This document shows, one piece after another, positions 1 to 8,421 of a stretch of DNA of 44,054 nucleotides (positions are counted from its first letter, which is position 1; each line of letters opens with the position of its first letter). The translations under genes were made by a program, and so were the position numbers. The stretch lies in NCBI GenBank assembly GCA_020832585.1, contig JAFIEL010000009.1, forward strand, positions 1 to 44,054. The letters are read 5' to 3'. Below the pieces are notes generated by a model, which was not told the DNA's origin, did not search any database, and saw only the letters and a list, made by a program, of their open reading frames with translations. Source of the stretch: Natronohydrobacter sp. GTDB taxonomy: Bacteria > Pseudomonadota > Alphaproteobacteria > Rhodobacterales > Rhodobacteraceae.

Positions 1-753
1 GGGCGTCGCCGGGGGGCCCCCCCGGGGCGCCCCCCGCCTGCGGGCGTGGCGCTGTGTCGTCATGTGGACCTTGTGGCGCTGGCCGAACGCGATCTGTTGG
101 CGCTGCTGCCGGGCCAGGCTGGCCCTGCGACGCGGGTTACGCTGTCCATCGCGGTCAATTCCGACAGTCTGGCGACATGGTTCCTGCCCGCGATCTGCGA
201 TCATGCCCGTGCTCAGGGACTGCTCCTGAATATCGCGGTGGATGACGAGGAGCACACCGCCGACTGGCTGAAGGCCGGGCGGGTTCTCGCGGCGGTGACG
301 ACGCTGGAAAAGCCGGTGCCGGGGTGCAATGCGGTGCCGCTGGGGGCGTTGCGCTACCATGCCACAGCCAGCCCGGATTTCATGGCGCTGCATTTCGCGG
401 ATGGGGTGCGTGCGTCCACGCTGGCCCATGCGCCTGCACTGACCTTCAACCAGAAAGACCAGTTGCAGCAGGACTGGCTGCGCGCGCGATTCGGGCGCGG
501 GGGGGCGGGGCCGGTGCATTGGCTGCCCTCGACCGAAGGGTTCGTGACAGCGGCGCTGGCCGGTCTGGGCTGGGGGATGAACCCGGCGCTGCTGGTGGCC
601 GCGCATCTGCAGGCAGGGCGGCTGGTGGAGCTGATCCCGGGTGCCGTGCTGGACCGCCCGCTGTTCTGGCAGATCAACCGGCGGGTGGCGGGGCATCTGG
701 AGGGGGTGACGCGCGCGCTGCGGGGGTATGCGCGGGGGGTGTTGGTGGGATGA
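1..753 (+). CDS. argP: LysR-family regulator ArgP (IciA) type, 5'-truncated
   Basis: This is the effector-binding part of a LysR-type regulator that resembles ArgP, the lysine/arginine-responsive activator of the argO/lysE exporter. The reading frame is open to the first base of the window, so the N-terminal winged helix-turn-helix is missing because the window starts inside the gene. The GTG at 46 is probably an internal codon. ArgP-like features are the SIAVNSDSLATWFLP segment, the STEGFVTAALAGLGWGMNP segment and the LVELIPG stretch near the end. The exporter gene that ArgP usually controls is not downstream here and may lie divergently outside the window. The first 45 bases are unusually low in complexity (G and C runs) and may contain sequence errors. 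The family call is good; the exact ligand is inference. Confidence 0.8.
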   Translation, partial: GRRRGAPPGRPPPAGVALCRHVDLVALAERDLLALLPGQAGPATRVTLSIAVNSDSLATWFLPAICDHARAQGLLLNIAVDDEEHTADWLKAGRVLAAVTTLEKPVPGCNAVPLGALRYHATASPDFMALHFADGVRASTLAHAPALTFNQKDQLQQDWLRARFGRGGAGPVHWLPSTEGFVTAALAGLGWGMNPALLVAAHLQAGRLVELIPGAVLDRPLFWQINRRVAGHLEGVTRALRGYARGVLVG

Positions 754-784
754 GGGGGCGTTCGAGGCCCTTGCGGACAGTCAC
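751..784 (+). repeat. short gene-end repeat, family 2 (copy 1)
   Basis: This stretch starts in the argP stop codon. It reads TGAGGGGGCG, then a variable TTCGAGGCCC part, then TTGCGGACAGTCA. The same layout occurs after the TauE gene at 31567-31599 and, inverted, after the 2-hydroxyacid dehydrogenase at 33695-33729. Each copy includes the stop codon of its gene, which suggests a 3'-end element such as a REP-like transcript hairpin. Confidence 0.45.
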
Positions 785-956
785 AGGATCTAGCCCAGGC
801 GCGGGAACAAGGCGCGTTTGCCCGGCAATTCCAGCGCATTCAGGCGCGACGCCGGGTCAATGATGTCGTCATCCTGCTCTGCCATGCCATGAAGGCAGAC
901 CATTTTTTCGCCCATATTCCGCGCTAACCTCTTGGCATGACAGTCAGGAATGCTGC

Positions 957-1481
957 ATGAAATCCGTTCTCGAAATTCCGGGCCTCGATCCGCGGCTTGC
1001 GTTGCTGGTGATCTATTCGACCCTGTTGACGGCTGTGTTCTTCAGCCTGCCCTATGCCGGGGTCATCCTGTTTCAGGGCGAAGTGATCGGCGCAGTGGTC
1101 ACTTTTGTGGTCAGCGCGCCGTCGCTGATGGCGGGCGGGGTCTTGCTGCTGCCCTGGACATTGCCTGCTGTGGTGGTCGTCTGGGCGTTTTGCAGGGTGG
1201 TGTTGTGGTGGTCGGGGCTGTCGGAATTGCGCGCGAGCCAGATTGCCGCCGCGCTGGCGGGGATGATGGTGGTGCCGTTGTCCTTGCAACTGCATCTGGG
1301 ACAGTCGATCCCGGACATGATCCCGGTTCCCCGCTCGTCTTTCTGGGAGTTGGGACGCGAGGAAGCGCCACTTGCGCTGTGGTTGACGTATCTGGCCCCG
1401 GCGCTTGCAGGCTATCTGGCGGCCACGATGGTCTATCGCGTGCCGTTCAGCCCGGTCTGGCCAAGGGGGCGTGCGGGCTAG
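957..1481 (+). CDS. Small integral membrane protein, function unknown
   Basis: This 174-residue protein is strongly hydrophobic, with about four likely membrane segments (roughly residues 15-38, 42-62, 62-85 and 140-160) and a short basic tail. AGGA lies about 8 bases upstream of the ATG. I do not recognise a family. It stands alone, separated by about 200 bases from argP and convergent with the mechanosensitive channel gene that ends only 12 bases away. The unusual residue content (many Val, Leu and Ala, and a RVVLWW stretch) fits a membrane protein, and codon choice is like its neighbours. The function is unknown. Confidence 0.65.
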   Translation: MKSVLEIPGLDPRLALLVIYSTLLTAVFFSLPYAGVILFQGEVIGAVVTFVVSAPSLMAGGVLLLPWTLPAVVVVWAFCRVVLWWSGLSELRASQIAAALAGMMVVPLSLQLHLGQSIPDMIPVPRSSFWELGREEAPLALWLTYLAPALAGYLAATMVYRVPFSPVWPRGRAG

Positions 1482-1493
1482 GGGCGCGCGCGC

Positions 1494-2789
1494 TTATTCA
1501 TCCTTCGTGCGCCCGGCGAACAGGTCTTCCAGATCGGGGTCGTGGATTTCCTCCTCGATGATCTCGACAATCGCTTCATCCTGCGAAATGTCCTGCGCGG
1601 CGGTGGTGGCTTCGGGTTCGGCCTCTGGCATGTCCTGCGCCAGGGTGATGGTCAGCCCCGCCGAGGACAGGCCCTTGCCCGCGCGTTCAAGGGCGTTGAC
1701 GGTCAGGCGCAATGCCTCGCCCCGGCCTGCGTTGAAATTGGTCTGTGCCGGGTCGATCCAGCCCGCGCAGGTGAATTTCGCCGCCCCGTCCGCGACATCG
1801 GTCAGCCAGACAGCCGGGCCGGGGTCATCAAGGATGAAATCGGCGTCGAGCATGGCCTGCAGCATGATCTGGCGCGCGCCGCTGAGATTGCCGGGGTTGG
1901 ACACCGAGAGGGTGAAGGTGAAACGGCGCTGGGGATGGCGGGAGAAATTGGTGATCTTGGACTTGAACACGGTCGCATTGGGGATGCGGACATGGTTGCC
2001 ATCGGCGGTCAGCAGGATGGTCGCGCGCGAGGTCAGGCGCACGACGAAGCCCTGATCGCCGCCGATATCGACGAATTCGCGCGGGCGGAAGGGGGTGCGC
2101 AGCGAGAGCATGATCGAGGCGATGAAATTCTCGACCGTATCGCGCACGGCAAAGCCCACGGCGAGGCCCACGATCCCCATTGCGCCGAAGACCTTGGTCA
2201 TCAGCGCGCCCGCGCCCATGATGTCGAGAAAGATCATCAGCCCGGCCAGAATGGCGATCAGGCGGATGATCTGGCGCAGCACATCGGCCATGAATTCATT
2301 GGGCGCGATCCGGTCCCAGGGCCAGTGCAGTTTTGCGATCTGGAAGCCCGCCCACGTCAGGGCCAGCCCGGTGAGGGCCGCGACCAGCAGGACGGGGGTG
2401 GCGTTGATGCCCGCAAGCAGCCTGCGCCAGAGCCGGTCTGCGACAGGGGCCACGCGTTCGGCCACATCAAGGCTGACCTCGACCCGGTTTTCGACGGCAA
2501 CGACCCCGTCGATGCGCGCGGCGATCTGGTTCAGCGCGTCCTGCTTTTCGGGATCGACGGTGCGTCCGGTGAAGATGACGACACCGCCGCGCACCTCGAC
2601 CCTGACATTCTCGTAGCCGCGCAATTCGGTGAGCAGCTCTTCGAGCCGGCGCAGGATGCGCAGATCATCGCTGGCCCCGGTCTGCACGCCGATGGGCAGG
2701 TCGGTCAGGCCGATCCCGTCATTGGTCTGGGCCTGAAGCGGGGGTGCGGCGAGCATGCAGAGCAAGCAGATAAGGACAAGGCGCAACAT
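1494..2789 (-). CDS. MscS-family mechanosensitive ion channel with BON domain
   Basis: This is a small-conductance mechanosensitive channel of the inner membrane, of about 431 residues from the ATG at 2789. That start is chosen because it begins a clean signal peptide (MLRLVLICLLCMLAAP, cleavage after AQA). After a short periplasmic stretch there is a BON-like domain (about residues 40-110, RGGVVIFTGRTVDPEKQDAL), then membrane helices. The pore-lining helix is rich in Gly and Ala (AMGIVGLAVGFAVRDTVENF) and is followed by the MscS beta domain (FRPREFVDIGG and VRIPNATVFKSKITNF). Such channels release solutes at hypo-osmotic shock. The C-terminus is very acidic. An upstream in-frame ATG at 2888 exists but would spoil the signal peptide. 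Confidence 0.9.
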   Translation of the reverse strand: MLRLVLICLLCMLAAPPLQAQTNDGIGLTDLPIGVQTGASDDLRILRRLEELLTELRGYENVRVEVRGGVVIFTGRTVDPEKQDALNQIAARIDGVVAVENRVEVSLDVAERVAPVADRLWRRLLAGINATPVLLVAALTGLALTWAGFQIAKLHWPWDRIAPNEFMADVLRQIIRLIAILAGLMIFLDIMGAGALMTKVFGAMGIVGLAVGFAVRDTVENFIASIMLSLRTPFRPREFVDIGGDQGFVVRLTSRATILLTADGNHVRIPNATVFKSKITNFSRHPQRRFTFTLSVSNPGNLSGARQIMLQAMLDADFILDDPGPAVWLTDVADGAAKFTCAGWIDPAQTNFNAGRGEALRLTVNALERAGKGLSSAGLTITLAQDMPEAEPEATTAAQDISQDEAIVEIIEEEIHDPDLEDLFAGRTKDE

Positions 2790-2977
2790 GGTGAATGTCT
2801 TTCTGTGTCGAAATTCCTGCCAGCCTAGCCGAGACTGCGCAAACTGCCAGTGATTTGCGCCATTGCGCGGCATGTTGCAGAAATACAAGTGTGCGGTCGT
2901 GTGCCGGAAGCGGGCTTTCCTTCGCCGCTTTGCAGCATATCATGTGCGGTGACGCGTCTTTTCAGGGCCTTTGCCAT

Positions 2978-4261
2978 ATGCCGCCACTTCAGGACCATCC
3001 GAATCGCTATGCGCTGGTGAACGAGCTGCATGCGCGCCCTGCGGCCAAGGTTTCCGTTCCGGGGGTTGCGGTGTTCATCGCGCTCAAGCCCGAGCGCGAG
3101 GCGGCCAAGCGCGACCGGGCGCGGGACCGGGCGCATTTGCTGGCGCTTCTGGACCGGCATGGCGCGGGGCATCCGGCGCCAGAGGCGACGCATCATTCCT
3201 CTGACCTGGGGCGGCATCACCTGAAATGGGAGAGCCATACCGAGTTCGTGACCTACACAGCCTTCGAGCAGGGGCAGGCGGCGCGGCCCTTCGATCCGGC
3301 GGCTTTTGATGTGTTTCCCGAAGCGTGGCTGGGGGATGCGCAGGGCACGCGCCTGACCTCGATCATCTTCCAGATCGAGGAGATGCCCGAGAACCGGCGC
3401 GCGGTGTCAGAGAAGCTGATGGAATGGTTCGTGCCTGAAAGCCTGGCCGCGGCCTATGTGCTGGATGGCAGTGCGATCATTGCCAGTGATTTCCGCATTG
3501 ACCGTGCAGGCCATGTGCGCATGGCGGTATTCGCGAAGCCGGGCATTGGCGGGCGGCGTGTGGGCCGGATCATCCAGCGGCTGTGCGAGATCGAGACCTA
3601 TACGACGATTTCGATGCTGGGACTGTTTCGCGCGCGGGGGCTCTCGGCGCAGATGAATGTGCTGGATGATGAATTGACGCGGCTGACCCGCGCGATGACC
3701 GCGCCCGACTCGCGGTCGGACGAGACGCTGGACGCGCTTTTGGGGATTTCGTCCGAGCTGGAGAACATGATGGTCGAATCCTCGTTCCGCTTTGGCGCGA
3801 CCGGGGCTTATGAGGCGCTGGTGCAGCAGCGGATCGAAGTGCTGCGCGAGGAACGGTTCGAGGATCGCCAGTCGCTGCATGAATTCATGACCCGGCGCTA
3901 TGATCCGGCGATGCGGACGGTCAAATCCGCCGAACTGCGGCTGACCAAGATGGCCGAACGCGCGATGCGGGCAGGGCAATTGCTGGGCACGCGGGTGGAT
4001 GTCGAACGCTCAAGCCAGAACCAGAAACTGCTGGAAAGCATGGACCGGCGCGCGGATCTGCAATTGCGGCTGCAGAACACGGTCGAGGGGTTGTCGGTGG
4101 TGGCGATCAGCTATTACGCGGTCAATCTGGTGGCCTATGTCGTCATGCCCTTTGTCGAGCCGCTGGGGGTGTCCAAGACCGTCGCCATGGCGGTTCTGGC
4201 GCCTGCGGTGGTGCTGGGCGTCTGGGGCATGGTGCGGCGGATACGGCACCATTTCGAATGA
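2978..4261 (+). CDS. DUF3422 family protein with C-terminal membrane anchor
   Basis: This protein of about 427 residues begins PPLQDHPNRYALVNELHARP, the characteristic opening of DUF3422 proteins, so the ATG at 2978 is preferred over earlier in-frame starts (2942 and 2795). The body is soluble and rich in Glu and Arg, with long helices (about residues 280-360) that may form a coiled coil. Two hydrophobic segments near the C-terminus (about 372-395 and 398-420) should anchor it in the inner membrane. The family is widespread in proteobacteria and its function is not established. It diverges from the mechanosensitive channel gene and converges with the ABC exporter gene. Confidence 0.88.
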   Translation: MPPLQDHPNRYALVNELHARPAAKVSVPGVAVFIALKPEREAAKRDRARDRAHLLALLDRHGAGHPAPEATHHSSDLGRHHLKWESHTEFVTYTAFEQGQAARPFDPAAFDVFPEAWLGDAQGTRLTSIIFQIEEMPENRRAVSEKLMEWFVPESLAAAYVLDGSAIIASDFRIDRAGHVRMAVFAKPGIGGRRVGRIIQRLCEIETYTTISMLGLFRARGLSAQMNVLDDELTRLTRAMTAPDSRSDETLDALLGISSELENMMVESSFRFGATGAYEALVQQRIEVLREERFEDRQSLHEFMTRRYDPAMRTVKSAELRLTKMAERAMRAGQLLGTRVDVERSSQNQKLLESMDRRADLQLRLQNTVEGLSVVAISYYAVNLVAYVVMPFVEPLGVSKTVAMAVLAPAVVLGVWGMVRRIRHHFE

Positions 4262-4303
4262 GGGCGTGGTGACAGGGCGGTCAGGACAGCATCCCTGCAA
4301 AGG

Positions 4304-6091
4304 TCAGGCGGCGCGATCTGCGGTGAATTGCAACCGCGCGAGGCGTGCATAAAGCCCGCCTTGGGCCACCAGTTCGTCATGCGTGCCGGTCGCGATGATG
4401 CGCCCTTCGTCAAAGACCACGATCCGGTCGGCTTGTTTCACCGTCGCAAGACGGTGCGCGATGACGATGGTGGTGCGGTCTTTCGACAGGTGATCGACGG
4501 CGCGTTGGACGGCGGCCTCTGATTCTGCGTCAAGCGCGCTTGTGGCTTCATCCAGCAGCAGGATCGGTGCATCGCGCAGGATGGCGCGCGCAAGGGCAAC
4601 GCGCTGGCGCTGTCCGCCTGACAGCATCACGCCGCGTTCGCCCAGTTCGGTCGCATAGCCTTCGGGCAGTTTCGCGATGAAAGCATCGGCATCGGCGGCG
4701 CGGGCGGCGGCGATCACGTCATCGTCGGACGCATCGGGGCGGCTGAAGCGGATGTTTTCCATTGCGGAACTGGCAAAGATCACCGGGTCTTGCGGCACCA
4801 GCGCGATGGCCTGCCGGAAATCGCTGCGCGCCATGTCGCGCAGATCCACGCCGTCGATATAGATGTGCCCCTTGAGCGGGTCATAGAAGCGCATCAGGAG
4901 TTGCAGGATCGTCGTCTTGCCTGCGCCAGACGGGCCGACCAGCGCCACGGTTTCGCCCGGTGCGACATGCAGCGACACATCGTCAAGGGCCTGCTGGCCG
5001 GGGCGGGTGGGGTAGTGGAACTGCACGGCGTCGAAACTGACAGCCCCGCGTGTGGGGCGTGGCAGCGGGCGAGGGTTGCCTGGGTCTTGCACATTGTCCA
5101 CGGCGTGCAGAAGTTCCACCAGCCGTTCCGTCGCCCCGGCGGCACGCTGGAGTTCCGACCAGATTTCCGACAGCGCGCCGACCGAGCCTGCGACGATCAC
5201 CGCATAGATCACGAATTGCGCCAATTCGCCGGGGCTCATCACCCCCGCGGCCACATCGCGCGCACCGACCCAGAGCGTGCCGAGGATGCCCGCGAAAACA
5301 AGGAAGATCACGATCACGGTCAGCAGCGCGCGGGTGAAGATACGGCGGCGGGCCACGTCGAAGCTGGTTTCGGTCACGCTGTCGAAAGCGGCGCGGCTGG
5401 CAGCTTCATGGGTGTTGGCCTGCACGGTCTGCACCGCCGAGAGCGCCTCGGAGGCATTGCCGGAGGAGGCCGCGATCCAGTCCTGATTTTCGCGGCTCAG
5501 GCGGCGCAGCTTACGGCCCATCACCACAATCGGCACGATGATGGCGGGCACCATCAGCAGAACAAATCCCATCAGCTTGGCCGAGGTCAGACCCAGGAGC
5601 ACCAGCCCGCCAAGGAGCGTGAGCGCATTGCGCAGCGCGATCGAGACGGAAGATCCCACGACCGACTGAATCAGCGTGGTGTCGGTGGTCAGGCGCGAGA
5701 GCACCTCGCCGGTCATGATGCGTTCATAAAAGGCGGGCGAGCGATCGATCACGCGGGCGAAGAGCGCCTTGCGGATATCAGCCACCAGACGTTCGCCCAG
5801 ACGGGTCACGAAATAGTAGCGCAGCCCGGTGCCAAGTGCGAGCAGTCCGGCAAGGCCGAAAGCGCCCGCGAAATACTGGTTCAGGAGCATCATCTCGCGC
5901 GCTTCGAACCCGTCCACGACGCGGCGCACCGCAAGCGGCAGCGCGAGTGTGATCGCGGCGGTCGAGATCAGCGCCAGCATCGCCACGGCCAGAAGGCCAC
6001 GATAGGGCCGGATGAAGGGCCAGAGCCCCTTGAGCGCGCTCATGTTCTTCGATTTCGCGCGGGCCTCGAGGGCAGCACTGGTATCAGTCAT
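4304..6091 (-). CDS. ABC exporter half-transporter (ATPase fused to permease)
   Basis: This 595-residue protein has a six-helix exporter membrane domain (about residues 25-320) followed by one nucleotide-binding domain. Visible motifs are Walker A GPSGAGKTT (near 387), the Q-loop region, the LSGGQRQRVALARAI signature (near 490), Walker B ILLLDEATSALD (near 508) and the H-loop IVIAHRLAT. It would work as a homodimer in the inner membrane, pumping a hydrophobic compound or lipid outward (MsbA/BmrA-like layout). The substrate cannot be read from the sequence. The gene is monocistronic, with about 300 bases upstream before the divergent universal stress gene. Confidence 0.92.
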   Translation of the reverse strand: MTDTSAALEARAKSKNMSALKGLWPFIRPYRGLLAVAMLALISTAAITLALPLAVRRVVDGFEAREMMLLNQYFAGAFGLAGLLALGTGLRYYFVTRLGERLVADIRKALFARVIDRSPAFYERIMTGEVLSRLTTDTTLIQSVVGSSVSIALRNALTLLGGLVLLGLTSAKLMGFVLLMVPAIIVPIVVMGRKLRRLSRENQDWIAASSGNASEALSAVQTVQANTHEAASRAAFDSVTETSFDVARRRIFTRALLTVIVIFLVFAGILGTLWVGARDVAAGVMSPGELAQFVIYAVIVAGSVGALSEIWSELQRAAGATERLVELLHAVDNVQDPGNPRPLPRPTRGAVSFDAVQFHYPTRPGQQALDDVSLHVAPGETVALVGPSGAGKTTILQLLMRFYDPLKGHIYIDGVDLRDMARSDFRQAIALVPQDPVIFASSAMENIRFSRPDASDDDVIAAARAADADAFIAKLPEGYATELGERGVMLSGGQRQRVALARAILRDAPILLLDEATSALDAESEAAVQRAVDHLSKDRTTIVIAHRLATVKQADRIVVFDEGRIIATGTHDELVAQGGLYARLARLQFTADRAA

Positions 6092-6229
6092 CGGGTCTGG
6101 CTCTTGTCACAACTGCACCCGGTTTAGGTCAGTGCGGGCAGGGGGGCAAGCCCTGCATCGGTCTGTGCAGATCTGCCGCAGGGGGGACGGGGGCTGATAC
6201 TCTGGCAGGCGATGCGCCTTATTTTTGCA

Positions 6230-6241
6230 GGATTGCAATCC
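6230..6241. promoter_or_regulatory. perfect 12-bp palindrome upstream of the stress-protein gene
   Basis: GGATTGCAATCC is an exact palindrome in the 298-base gap between the divergent ABC exporter and universal stress genes. It lies about 150 bases upstream of the stress-gene start and overlaps a direct repeat of TTGCA. It may be a protein-binding site. The rest of this gap (6092-6389) shows only an AT-richer stretch and a good ribosome binding site (AGGAGAGG) before 6390; no clear -35/-10 pair was found. Confidence 0.25.
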
Positions 6242-6389
6242 AATGTTTCGCATGTGGCGGGCTTAGAAGTGAAATGTCGCTAATTTTGGCCCTGACGCCG
6301 GACAAAGGTAAAAACCGGACCGGAAAAATTCAGAAACATGTATTCTGCATGGACTGGGAGATCCAAAGAAACCCGACAGGAGAGGTGAG

Positions 6390-6824
6390 ATGTCTGAAAC
6401 ATATCTGATTGCCTTTGACGGCAGTGCGGCGAGTGCGCGTGCGCTGACCTTCGGGGCGGAGCGCGCGCGCGCCTCTGGGGCGCGGCTGTTGCTGGCGCAT
6501 GTGCTGGAATGGTCGCCCTATTCCTTTCTCAGCGCCGAGGAAGTGGCCGAGCGCCACAAGCGACGCACCGAGGAAGTGGGCCGTGCCGAGACTGTCATTC
6601 TGGAGCCTGTGCGCAAAAAGCTGACCGCGCAGGGGCTGAGTGTCGAGACAGTGGTGCGCTATGGCCATGTGGCCGAGGTGCTGTGCGATCTGGCGACGGA
6701 ATATGGCGCGACGCAGATCATTGTCGGGCGCACCGGCGAGAAGGGGTTGCAGGCGCGGCTCTTCGGGTCGGTGGCAGGTACACTGGCGCAGGCCGCACCC
6801 GTCCCTTGCACGATTGTTCCGTGA
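6390..6824 (+). CDS. Universal stress protein, UspA family (ATP-binding type)
   Basis: This is a 144-residue cytoplasmic single-domain universal stress protein. It starts with the usual LIAFDGSAAS strand-loop and ends with the nucleotide-binding signature G-2x-G-9x-G-S (VGRTGEKG, nine residues, then GSVAG), which places it in the ATP-binding class. A strong AGGAGAGG site precedes the ATG. The symporter gene starts 20 bases after it, with its own ribosome binding site, so the two are very likely one transcript. The stress protein may therefore modulate or be tuned to the transporter. That link is inference from the arrangement. Confidence 0.93.
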   Translation: MSETYLIAFDGSAASARALTFGAERARASGARLLLAHVLEWSPYSFLSAEEVAERHKRRTEEVGRAETVILEPVRKKLTAQGLSVETVVRYGHVAEVLCDLATEYGATQIIVGRTGEKGLQARLFGSVAGTLAQAAPVPCTIVP

Positions 6825-6844
6825 TGGATTTCAGGAGATTTGAC

Positions 6845-8371
6845 ATGAAATATGCTTTTGCGGCTCTGGCCGCTGCCTCTGTGCTGGCGGGTCCGGCGCA
6901 GGCTTCGCTGGCCGAGCAGGTGGATGCGGTCTTCGCCGCCTCGACAACGTGGTTTGTCAATTTGATCTTTGCCAATCTGCCTGGAACCGGCGTGCCCTGG
7001 ATCGTGGGCTGGCTGGTGGCGGGTGCTGTGGTGTTCACGCTCTATTTCGGGTTCATCCAGTTCCGCGCTTTTGGGCATGCGTTGCAGATCGTGCGCGGCA
7101 AATATTCCGACCCCAAGGATGCGGGCGAGGTAAGTCCGTTTCAGGCGCTCACAGCCGCACTGTCTGGCACGGTGGGTCTGGGCAATATCGCGGGTGTTGC
7201 GGTCGCTGTGTCCATCGGCGGGGCCGGGGCCACGTTCTGGATGATCCTTGCGGGCTTGCTGGGGATGGCGTCCAAGTTCACCGAATGCACCTTGGGCGTA
7301 AAATACCGCAATGAATACCCCGATGGCACAGTCTCTGGCGGGCCGATGTATTACATCAAGAAGGGGTTTGCCGAACGCGGCCTGCCCTTGGGCGGGTTCA
7401 TGGCGGTGATGTTCTCGATCTTCTGCGTGCTGGGCTCGCTTGGTGGCGGCAATATGTTTCAGGCCAATCAGGCCGCGTCGCAGGTCAGTTCTGTCTTGGG
7501 CGTGCCGACATGGATCACCGGGCTTGTGCTGTCGGGGATCGTGTTTCTGGTCATCGTGGGCGGGATCAAATCCATCGCGCGGGTGACGGAAAAGGTCGTG
7601 CCGTTCATGGGCGGGGGCTATTTCCTTGTCGGCATGTCGATCCTGATCCTGAACTGGGACATGATCGGTTGGGCCTTCAGCGAGATCATTCGCGGCGCTT
7701 TCACCGATAGCGGGATTGTCGGCGGCATGGTGGGCGCGATCATCCAGGGCTTCCGGCGCGCGGCGTTTTCGAACGAGGCCGGGATCGGGTCTGCCGCCAT
7801 CGCCCATTCGGCGGTACGCACCAAGGAGCCGATCAGCGAGGGGTTTGTCTCGCTGCTGGAGCCGTTCATTGACACGGTAATCATCTGCACCATGACGGCG
7901 CTTGTGATCATCATCACGCAGCAATTGCTGATCGATGCGAATACGGGGATGTATATTCTGGGCGAAAATGGCCGGATCGCCAATGTCGAAGGCGTGGGCG
8001 CGGGTGTGCCGCTGACCTCGGCAGCCTTTGGGTCTGCTTTTGGCTGGGCACCCTATGCGCTGTCGCTGGCGGTGTTCCTGTTTGCCTTCTCGACGATGAT
8101 CACATGGTCCTATTACGGGGTGAAGGCCTGGACCTACATGTTCGGCGAGGGCGAAGCCAAGGAGCTGGTGTTCAAGTTGATCTTCTGCTTCTTCATCTTC
8201 GTGGGGGCTGTGACCAGTCTCGATGCGGTGATCGACTTCTCGGATGCAGCGCTCTTCTCGATGGCGATTTTCAACATCATCGCGCTCTATTTCCTGATGC
8301 CGATCGTCAAGCGCGAGTTGAACAGCTATCTGCTGCGGCTGAAATCAGGGCAGATCAAGGCGTATAAGTAA
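6845..8371 (+). CDS. Sodium:alanine/glycine-type symporter (AGCS family)
   Basis: This inner-membrane amino-acid:cation symporter has 508 residues. The start at 6845 is chosen because AGGAG lies 9 bases upstream and it begins a signal-like segment (MKYAFAALAAASVLAGPAQA); the frame is open further upstream, but that part overlaps the stress gene. AGCS hallmarks are GTVGLGNIAGVAVAVSIGG, GPMYYIKKG, FRRAAFSNEAGIGSA and WSYYGVKAW. About ten or more membrane helices follow. The extra N-terminal periplasmic-type leader is common in long AGCS members. It probably takes up alanine or glycine with Na+. A strong bidirectional hairpin terminator follows. Confidence 0.93.
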   Translation: MKYAFAALAAASVLAGPAQASLAEQVDAVFAASTTWFVNLIFANLPGTGVPWIVGWLVAGAVVFTLYFGFIQFRAFGHALQIVRGKYSDPKDAGEVSPFQALTAALSGTVGLGNIAGVAVAVSIGGAGATFWMILAGLLGMASKFTECTLGVKYRNEYPDGTVSGGPMYYIKKGFAERGLPLGGFMAVMFSIFCVLGSLGGGNMFQANQAASQVSSVLGVPTWITGLVLSGIVFLVIVGGIKSIARVTEKVVPFMGGGYFLVGMSILILNWDMIGWAFSEIIRGAFTDSGIVGGMVGAIIQGFRRAAFSNEAGIGSAAIAHSAVRTKEPISEGFVSLLEPFIDTVIICTMTALVIIITQQLLIDANTGMYILGENGRIANVEGVGAGVPLTSAAFGSAFGWAPYALSLAVFLFAFSTMITWSYYGVKAWTYMFGEGEAKELVFKLIFCFFIFVGAVTSLDAVIDFSDAALFSMAIFNIIALYFLMPIVKRELNSYLLRLKSGQIKAYK

Positions 8372-8387
8372 GCGTCTGAAATAATGG

Positions 8388-8415
8388 AAAAGGCCGCCGC
8401 ACAGGGCGGCCTTTT
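8388..8415. terminator. bidirectional intrinsic terminator
   Basis: An 11-bp perfect stem (AAAAGGCCGCC / GGCGGCCTTTT) with a 6-base loop is followed by T residues. It lies between the convergent symporter and LysR genes. The A-run and T-run on either side let it act on both strands. Confidence 0.9.
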
Positions 8416-8421
8416 TCTTGG

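Noticed and set aside
1542-2828. A long plus-strand frame antisense to the mechanosensitive channel
   Set aside because: The product is Asp/His/Gly-rich and featureless, while the minus strand shows signal peptide, BON and MscS motifs.
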